Assembly (NCBI RefSeq): GCF_020165985.1
Contig: NZ_JAIUKZ010000007.1
Span: forward strand, 476,307-540,306
From: Bacillus sp. RAR_GA_16
Lineage (GTDB): Bacteria; Bacillota; Bacilli; Bacillales; Guptibacillaceae
Reading direction: 5' to 3'
DNA: 64,000 nucleotides
The position numbers and the translations under genes are program-made. How positions within the stretch are numbered: position 1 is the stretch's first letter; every line of letters starts with the position of its first letter. Below, piece by piece: positions 58,539-64,000 of the stretch. A model generated the notes under the pieces. The model was not told the DNA's origin. It did no database searches and worked only from the letters and a program-made list of their open reading frames with translations.

Positions 58539-59433
58539 ATGTTAAAATTAGGATCTCACGTTTCAATGAGTGGCGATAAGATGCTACTTGGAGCTAGTGA
58601 AGAAGCAGTCAAATATGGGGCTACAACTTTTATGATCTACACAGGTGCGCCTCAAAACACACGAAGAAAGGCAATTGAAAAGCTGAATATCGAAAAGGGT
58701 GCTATTCATATGAAAGAACATGGCATTCAAGATATTGTTGTACATGCTCCATATATTATTAATATTGGAAATACGACAAAACCGGAAACGTTTCAGCTTG
58801 GAGTCGATTTTCTTCGTTCTGAAATTGAACGCACTCATGCTCTAGGTGCTCGCCAGATTGTTTTACATCCTGGTGCTCATGTAGGGGCCGGAGCAGACAA
58901 AGGCATTAAGAAAATCATCGAAGGATTAAACGAAGTTCTTACGCCAGAATCAAGAAGTCCAGATTGCTTTAGAAACAATGGCAGGGAAGGGTTCTGAGTG
59001 TGGAAGAAACTTTGAAGAGCTAGCTCAAATCATTGACGGAGTTACTCACAATGACAAATTATCTGTCTGCTTTGATACGTGTCATACTCATGATGCCGGT
59101 TATAATATCGTTGAAGATTTTGACGGTGTCTTAAATGAATTTGATCACGTTGTTGGTATTGAACGTTTGAAAGTTCTTCATGTAAACGATAGTAAAAATG
59201 AACGTGGGGCTGCTAAAGACCGACATGAGAATATAGGTTTTGGTTACATTGGTTTCAAAGCTTTAAATAAAGTGATTCATCATCCTCAATTAAAAGAGAT
59301 TCCGAAAATACTAGAAACGCCATATGTAGGGGAAGATAAGAAAAATAAGAAAGCGCCATATAAACTTGAGATTGAAATGCTTCGCAATCAAAAGTTTGAT
59401 GAAGATTTGAAAAATAAGTTAATGACTGTCTAA
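58539..59433 (+). pseudogene. nfo: Endonuclease IV, interrupted by a frameshift
   Basis: Endonuclease IV (YqfS) cleaves DNA at abasic sites using three zinc ions. The frame from ATG 58539 ([12 protein letters not shown]) runs through HAPYI and [14 protein letters not shown] to LTPESR, then shifts at 58953-58957 (AAGAAG). The +1 frame resumes at once with [17 protein letters not shown] and continues to the normal end, including [18 protein letters not shown] and ETPYVGED. All metal ligands are encoded but split, E145 lying just past the break. Removing one A restores a full protein of about 297 residues. This is either a recent mutation or a sequencing error. Confidence 0.9.
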
Positions 59434-59434
59434 C

Positions 59435-59460
59435 AAAAAACCGCTGTATAGCGGTTTTTT
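59435..59460. terminator. Terminator between nfo and yqfT
   Basis: AAAAAACCGCT-GTAT-AGCGGTTTTTT, a perfect 11-base stem usable in both directions. Confidence 0.92.
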
Positions 59461-59461
59461 G

Positions 59462-59722
59462 TTATTGATTTAAAAAAGATAAAATCAATTTGTTCACTCG
59501 CGACGCAACGGAAGGACTAACTTCACGACTAATTTTCATTAAAATCCGCTTTCTTTGCGTTTGATTCGCAATATCGATGTTTTCTTGTTTTAATATTTGG
59601 ACAATTTTCTTTGCATCTCCTGCGGAAAGTGTAATACCATATTGTTTAGATAGTTGAAGCAATTCTTCGGTCGTAATGCGATTTAATTTGAAGTTTACAA
59701 GTTGAAGCTGAATAGGATTCAT
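59462..59722 (-). CDS. yqfT: DUF2624 family protein YqfT
   Basis: An 86-residue helical protein encoded on the reverse strand just beyond nfo, where B. subtilis has yqfT. It starts MNPIQLQLVNFKLNRIT and is rich in Ile/Leu and charged residues, without membrane segments. GGGGG lies 7 bases before ATG 59722. Function unknown. Confidence 0.82.
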   Translation of the reverse strand: MNPIQLQLVNFKLNRITTEELLQLSKQYGITLSAGDAKKIVQILKQENIDIANQTQRKRILMKISREVSPSVASRVNKLILSFLNQ

Positions 59723-59872
59723 CACGATGCCCCCTTTGCCTATCTCATACTATGCATCCTCCTCGTGAAGGTGTTCAAAATCGTGTTGGAAGCTTTCATG
59801 TCTTTTAGTACAAGGAGAATTTTAATATAATAAGTAATGAGCTCCATACTTTGGAACTTTCTGGAGGGTGTA

Positions 59873-60739
59873 ATGGAAAAAAAACAACATAGGAAAGAAA
59901 GTAAAACGCACTTAGTTTACAGATTACTTATGATCATGATTGGCGCTTTTCTAGCTGCAGCCGCTATCGAATTATTTCTCGTACCCAATCAGTTAATTGA
60001 TGGGGGAATAATCGGCGTTTCTTTGATCCTTGATCATCTCACCCCCTTTAATTTTGCAATTTTAGTTGTCGTATTAAATCTGCCATTTATGTATTATGGC
60101 TACAAGCAAATTGGAAAAACGTTCGCTTTTTCAACATTATTTGGAATCATAGGGCTTGCAACGTTTGAAACGTTTCTTCATCATACGGCTCCATTTACGA
60201 CTGAACCAATTTTAGGCACGGTATTTGGTGGACTGACTTTAGGGCTTGGCGTTGGACTTGTTATTCGACATGGAGGCTCAATGGACGGCACAGAAATTTT
60301 AGGGATTTTATTGACGAAGAAAATCCCTTTTTCCATCGGCGAATTTGTTATGTTTACAAATATTTTTATTTTTACATGGGCAGGGTTTGTATTTAGTTGG
60401 GAAAATGCGATGTATTCTGTCATGGCGTACTATATTGCCTTTAAAACGATTGATACGGTCATTCAAGGCCTTGATGAAACAAAAGCGGTGTTAATCGTTT
60501 CTGACTTGTATGAAGAAATATCTGACGCTATTCTTGATCGATTAGGAAGAGGAACGACAAAACTAGTTGGTAAAGGTGGCTACACTGACGAAGAGAAAGA
60601 AGTAATTTATGTCGTGATTACTCGCTTAGAAGTAACAAAGTTAAAAAGCGTTATTTATGATATTGACCCGCAGGCGTTTATTACCATAATGAATACCCAG
60701 GAAACGCGAGGAGCTAAATTTAAATCACCTATCCATTAG
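59873..60739 (+). CDS. yqfU: YitT family membrane protein (DUF161/DUF2179), YqfU-like
   Basis: A 288-residue protein with about five transmembrane helices (first at [13 protein letters not shown] region) carrying the family segments [12 protein letters not shown] and [11 protein letters not shown], then a cytoplasmic DUF2179 domain (about residues 205-288, with [14 protein letters not shown]). The substrate or role is unknown. CTGGAGGG precedes ATG 59873; the upstream in-frame codons include that site. Confidence 0.88.
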   Translation: MEKKQHRKESKTHLVYRLLMIMIGAFLAAAAIELFLVPNQLIDGGIIGVSLILDHLTPFNFAILVVVLNLPFMYYGYKQIGKTFAFSTLFGIIGLATFETFLHHTAPFTTEPILGTVFGGLTLGLGVGLVIRHGGSMDGTEILGILLTKKIPFSIGEFVMFTNIFIFTWAGFVFSWENAMYSVMAYYIAFKTIDTVIQGLDETKAVLIVSDLYEEISDAILDRLGRGTTKLVGKGGYTDEEKEVIYVVITRLEVTKLKSVIYDIDPQAFITIMNTQETRGAKFKSPIH

Positions 60740-60763
60740 ATCTCGATCTTCGGGGTCTTTTTT
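60738..60763 (+). terminator. Terminator after yqfU
   Basis: AGATCTCG and CGGGGTCT pair (with G-U pairs) over ATCTT, followed by five T; it begins in the yqfU stop codon. Confidence 0.7.
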
Positions 60764-60784
60764 CTTAGAAAGTAAAGGAACGGT

Positions 60785-61618
60785 TTGAGCAAAATAGTAG
60801 AAAGGTTTGAGAAAAAAATGATAGGGTATAACCTTAACTGGTGCTCTTCAGCTTTATTAATACCAGTTGAAAAGGAGTGCAACACTATTCATTTTATTCA
60901 AACGAACCTAAAAAAACCTCTGTCAATGATCACTGCAATTGTTCTAGCACTTGTTTTAGTAATCGTTCTCGTCCAATCTCATTTATTCAATGAGCAAGTT
61001 GCCGATGCGAAAACAACAGCCGGGGAATTAGACCAAAAATCATCCCAGAACGATCAGATCAAAACACAGACTGCAATAAGTAAATTAGAGAAAGAAACGG
61101 GTTATTCTCTTAATACGGAATCCGTAAGTGTAAAAGAGTGGAAGCAGGCGAAAGCCTATGCAGAACAATTCTATCGCGATAGTGACGGAAAGTTTAACGA
61201 GAAGTGGGGGTTGTTTTTAACTTACCAGTCGATGAAAGCAGATATCGACCCTGCGGTTGTGTATGAGCTTCTAAAGGTTGAGACAGGAAATACGTTTGAT
61301 CCTAAGTTGATTGGCCCAGAAACAAAATACGGTCATGCCTATGGAATGGCTCAATTTATGAAAAATACGGCTCCTTGGATCGCTGATATGGCTGGCATTG
61401 ACTACTCTGAGGAAAAATTATTTGATCCTTATTTTTCAATTACGCTTTCTGTGACCTATCTTGATTATCTTTATGACAAATATGGTAATTGGGATGAAAC
61501 TTTGACAGCGTATAACCGTGGCATCGGTGGATTGAAAGCTTATGTAGCAGAAAAAGGAACACCAAAAAGCAGTTATTCTGAAGAAATTAAAGAAATGGCT
61601 AGCCATCATGAGATGTGA
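60785..61618 (+). CDS. Membrane-anchored lytic transglycosylase (SLT domain)
   Basis: A peptidoglycan-cleaving enzyme with one N-terminal membrane helix (ITAIVLALVLVIVLV) and a C-terminal SLT (family 1 lysozyme-like) domain: catalytic glutamate in LLKVETGNTFDP, then YGMAQFM and AYNRG. The longest frame begins at TTG 60785, but its first 34 residues (with NLNWCSSALLI) look non-coding and overlap an AACTGGT/ACCAGTT inverted repeat. AAAGGAG at 60871 is placed for an in-frame ATT at 60887, which would start M-HFIQTNLKKPLS; see findings. Resembles Bacillus YjbJ-type enzymes. Confidence 0.85.
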   Translation: MSKIVERFEKKMIGYNLNWCSSALLIPVEKECNTIHFIQTNLKKPLSMITAIVLALVLVIVLVQSHLFNEQVADAKTTAGELDQKSSQNDQIKTQTAISKLEKETGYSLNTESVSVKEWKQAKAYAEQFYRDSDGKFNEKWGLFLTYQSMKADIDPAVVYELLKVETGNTFDPKLIGPETKYGHAYGMAQFMKNTAPWIADMAGIDYSEEKLFDPYFSITLSVTYLDYLYDKYGNWDETLTAYNRGIGGLKAYVAEKGTPKSSYSEEIKEMASHHEM

Positions 61619-61655
61619 TGAAAGCTAAAAAGCACCCATGCTTCAATTCTAAAGA

Positions 61656-61704
61656 AGCACAAAAAACCATCAGCTATCTTTGGATAGCTGATGGTTTTTG
61701 TGCT
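61656..61704. terminator. Bidirectional terminator between the transglycosylase gene and ppk
   Basis: A stem of about 22 pairs (AGCAC, A-run, ACCATCAGCTATC with complement) over a TTTG loop. It overlaps the ppk stop. Confidence 0.93.
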
Positions 61705-63805
61705 ACATATAAGAAAAGGGATTCTGCATTAATTTTTGTTGACTATTAATAACTGGTTCATTTTGTTTTTTTTCTACATAGTGGTAGATGCCTTTACTAT
61801 CTTGAATCCTAGCTTTTACATTATCTTTTAGGATCAAATCTAATGTAGTCCTAACTTTTTGCTTAAGGTTAGATTGTAGGATAGGAAATAAGATTTCAAT
61901 TCGTTTATCCATATTTCGTGTCATCATATCTGCTGATGAAAGGTAAATTTTTTCCTCTCCGCTATGGTGAAAATAAAAAATACGGGTGTGTTCAAGGAAT
62001 TGTCCGACAATACTCCGCACGGTAATATGACTACTTACCCCTTCTATACCCGGACGAAGGCAGCAGATCCCTCTCACGATAAGGTCAATTTTCACCCCAG
62101 CTTGTGAAGCTTTATAGAACTGCATAATAAGGTCTTTATCCGTAAGTGAATTCATCTTAGCGATGATTCGTCCTCGGCCAGTTCTTTTGTGATGTTCCAT
62201 CTCTTTCTCGATAAGCGTAATAAATGTTTCTTTAATTTCCCCAGGTGAGATGGAGAAATAATACCAATCAGGTTTGGTTCGGTAGCCACTTAAGTAGTTA
62301 AAGAAATTTGTAGCGTCAATGCCTAAGTGTTGATTCGAAGTTAATAGTCCCATATCCGTGTAAATTTTTGCCGTGGCATCATTGTAATTTCCAGTACCAA
62401 GGTGTACAAAACGCTGGATGACATTCCGTTCTTTTCGTACTACGAGTGTAATTTTGCTATGTGTTTTTAAAGAAGTCATACCATAGATAACATTTACGCC
62501 TGATTTTTCAAGTTTTTTGGCCCACTGAATATTGTTTTCTTCATCAAATCTTGCTTTCAATTCAACTAAAACCGTGACTAGCTTCCCGTTTTCTGAGGCT
62601 TTAGCAAGAGCGTTAATAATGGGGGAATCATCACTTACTCGATAAAGAGTTTGCTTGATTGCTAAGACTTTAGGATCAACTGAGGCTTGTTTAATAAAAT
62701 CAACAATTGGATCAAAAGATTCAAAAGGATGGTGGAGAAAGACATCTTTTTTTAATAAAGTTGAAAATATCGAGCGATCGTTTTGAAGGGCCCGTGGAAT
62801 TTTTGGAACAAGACTTTCAAATAATAAATGGTCGTGGGTATTACTTAGAGTTTTGTAAAAAGCAAACAAAAATGTAAGGTCAATTGGACCGTCGACTATA
62901 TATACATCTTTCTCGTGAAGCTCAAGTTTTTCAATTAGAAAACGAGTGGCAGCATTATCATTCCAATCCTTTCTAATTTCAAGACGGACTGCAGCCCCCC
63001 ACTTGCGCTTCTTTAATTCTTCTTCGATTACTTCAAGAAGATCACGAGCGCCTTCTTCGTGAATGGATAAATCTCCGTTACGGGTAATGCGAAATTGAGA
63101 AGTAGAAATAACTTGGTAACCTTCAAAAAGCTTATAACAGTTATGGCTGATCACATCTTCTAAAAGGATAAAACATCGTTTGGAATCAATCGACGGAATC
63201 TCGATAAATCGATCAAGGGCTGGTGGGATGCGTACGATAGCAAGATGATTTTCTGACATTTTCTCGTTTTTCTTATGTAACATTACGGCGATATTTAAAG
63301 CTTTATTTGGAATAACGGGGAAGGGACGATAGGCATCAATCGCCATAGGCGTTAGACTGGGATAAATTTGATTTTCAAAATGGTCATTCACAAAGGTGAG
63401 TTGAGTATCCGTTAACTCTTCGCATTTAAGCAAGTAAATGTGTTCTTCTTGCAATGAAGGAAGAAGAGTATGAGTGAATGTTTTATATTGATGATTAACG
63501 AGTCTGTGGTTGATTTCGAAAATTTTGGACAGCTGTTCTTTAGGGGTTAACCCGGCTTTGTTCTCAGGTTTTTCAAATTCGGCAGCGACCTGGTCCTTAA
63601 GTCCCGCGACGCGAACCATGAAAAATTCATCTAAATTAGAGCTGAAAATAGAAAGGAATTTTAGACGTTCTAAAAGAGGATTGCGCATATCAATCGCTTC
63701 TTCTAATACTCGTTCATTAAAACCAAGCCAGCTGAGTTCTCGGTTATTGTAATAGCTAGAAGAAGATAAATTTATTCGTTCTATGCTTTGGTCTAAGTAG
63801 TCCAT
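61703..63805 (-). CDS. ppk: Polyphosphate kinase 1
   Basis: Ppk1 polymerises the gamma phosphate of ATP into polyphosphate. The 700-residue protein shows the N-terminal NNRELSWLGFNERVLEEA, the middle ALKQTLYR-type segment (LAIKQTLYRVSDDSPI), the autophosphorylated histidine region YGMTSLKTHSKITLV, and the second PLD-like half with IYLSSADMMTRNMDKRIEIL. I use ATG 63805, with AAAGGA 10 bases upstream; TTG codons at 63808 and 63826 are alternatives. B. subtilis lacks ppk, so this is accessory relative to that species. Confidence 0.96.
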   Translation of the reverse strand: MDYLDQSIERINLSSSSYYNNRELSWLGFNERVLEEAIDMRNPLLERLKFLSIFSSNLDEFFMVRVAGLKDQVAAEFEKPENKAGLTPKEQLSKIFEINHRLVNHQYKTFTHTLLPSLQEEHIYLLKCEELTDTQLTFVNDHFENQIYPSLTPMAIDAYRPFPVIPNKALNIAVMLHKKNEKMSENHLAIVRIPPALDRFIEIPSIDSKRCFILLEDVISHNCYKLFEGYQVISTSQFRITRNGDLSIHEEGARDLLEVIEEELKKRKWGAAVRLEIRKDWNDNAATRFLIEKLELHEKDVYIVDGPIDLTFLFAFYKTLSNTHDHLLFESLVPKIPRALQNDRSIFSTLLKKDVFLHHPFESFDPIVDFIKQASVDPKVLAIKQTLYRVSDDSPIINALAKASENGKLVTVLVELKARFDEENNIQWAKKLEKSGVNVIYGMTSLKTHSKITLVVRKERNVIQRFVHLGTGNYNDATAKIYTDMGLLTSNQHLGIDATNFFNYLSGYRTKPDWYYFSISPGEIKETFITLIEKEMEHHKRTGRGRIIAKMNSLTDKDLIMQFYKASQAGVKIDLIVRGICCLRPGIEGVSSHITVRSIVGQFLEHTRIFYFHHSGEEKIYLSSADMMTRNMDKRIEILFPILQSNLKQKVRTTLDLILKDNVKARIQDSKGIYHYVEKKQNEPVINSQQKLMQNPFSYM

Positions 63806-63867
63806 CAAATAATCATCCTTTATCAAAATCTGTTAAGCCTATTTTACCAGAAAAATCATCCATTCTA

Positions 63868-63906
63868 CTTAATTGAATTGTAATGATCATGTAAAGATCA
63901 TGACAA
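63868..63906 (-). promoter_or_regulatory. PhoP (Pho) box upstream of ppk
   Basis: Read on the reverse strand: TTGTCA, TTTACA, ATTACA, ATTAAG, each starting 11 bases after the last. The two central repeats (63890-63895 and 63879-63884) match the PhoP consensus well; the outer two are partial. A TAAAAT -10 candidate lies 21 bases further at 63841-63846, the same layout as at pstS. Confidence 0.7.
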
Positions 63907-64000
63907 AAGGCGGAAGTTTAATGTCACATCTTTGGAAAGTGCTTTCTCAAGATGCTTAATGTGCTTTTCGGATTTTTCCTGTTCAAAAAGAAAATCATCA
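63898..64000 (-). CDS. C-terminal fragment of the gene upstream of ppk, possibly exopolyphosphatase
   Basis: On the reverse strand the frame from 63999 is open for 33 codons (DDFLFEQEKSEKHIKHLEKA, then LSKDVTLNFRLLS) to TGA at 63898. The EKHIKHLEKAL pattern followed by a beta-strand and stop is like the end of Ppx/GppA exopolyphosphatases, which often neighbour ppk, but so short a fragment cannot settle it. Confidence 0.5.
   Translation of the reverse strand, partial: DDFLFEQEKSEKHIKHLEKALSKDVTLNFRLLS

Noticed and set aside
58978..59433. Independent gene starting at ATG 58978
   Set aside because: It is the second half of endonuclease IV; the ATG is an internal methionine (ETMAG) and there is no ribosome site in front.

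Overview
This window is a stretch of chromosome from a low-GC, endospore-forming Bacillaceae species. The evidence is gene order: the run yqeG-yqeH-aroE-yhbY-nadD-yqeK-rsfS-yqeM, comER/comEA-EB-EC, holA, rpsT, gpr, lepA, hemW, hrcA-grpE-dnaK-dnaJ, prmA-rsmE-mtaB, rpsU-yqeY, nfeD-floA, yqfC-yqfD-phoH-pgpH-ybeY-dgkA-cdd-era-recO, ccpN-ppsR, dnaG-sigA, cccA-trmK-yqfO, ispH, cshB-nfo follows the Bacillus subtilis yqe/yqf region closely. Sporulation genes (gpr, yqfC, yqfD, yqxA) indicate a spore former. Strong AGGAGG-type ribosome binding sites and frequent TTG/GTG starts also fit. No prophage, insertion sequence, CRISPR array, rRNA or tRNA was seen.

Layout. 1-9.3 kb: ribosome assembly GTPase, shikimate and NAD synthesis, ribosome silencing, and the competence DNA-uptake genes. 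9.3-16.1 kb: yqzM, holA, rpsT (reverse), germination protease gpr, yqxA, translation factor lepA and hemW. 16.1-25.3 kb: the class I heat-shock operon with a CIRCE operator, followed by dnaJ behind its own gap, then methyltransferases and deoC. 25.3-30.3 kb: a Na/phosphate-type carrier (reverse), rpsU-yqeY, and the nfeD-floA-yqfB membrane-microdomain cluster. 30.3-35.9 kb: a complete pstS-C-A-B-B-phoU operon behind a PhoP-type box. 35.9-44.0 kb: the yqfC-to-recO cluster. 44.0-49.5 kb: ccpN-ppsR (gluconeogenic control), yqxD, dnaG-sigA. 49.5-52.7 kb: an acyl-CoA dehydrogenase and acyl-CoA synthetase pair with a catabolite-control site. 52.7-61.6 kb: cccA, trmK-yqfO, ispH, yqfQ, cshB, a frameshifted nfo, yqfT, a YitT-family membrane protein and a lytic transglycosylase. 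61.7-64 kb: polyphosphate kinase on the reverse strand behind a second PhoP-type box, then the end of an upstream gene.

Differences from the B. subtilis order are the main points of interest: spoIIP is missing between gpr and yqxA; glyQS is missing between recO and ccpN; pst-phoU sits between yqfB and yqfC; the acyl-CoA gene pair sits between sigA and cccA; deoC sits between mtaB and yqeW. Two separate phosphate loci (Pst import and Ppk storage) carry direct repeats of TTTACA type at 11-base spacing about 20 bases before the -10 region, which suggests one PhoP-controlled phosphate import-and-storage regulon. Three genes (nfeD, ccpN, lytic transglycosylase) have good ribosome binding sites placed for ATT or ATC rather than ATG/GTG/TTG. 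I did not find a convincing wholly new system; the best leads are these start sites, the regulatory sites and several structured intergenic regions.
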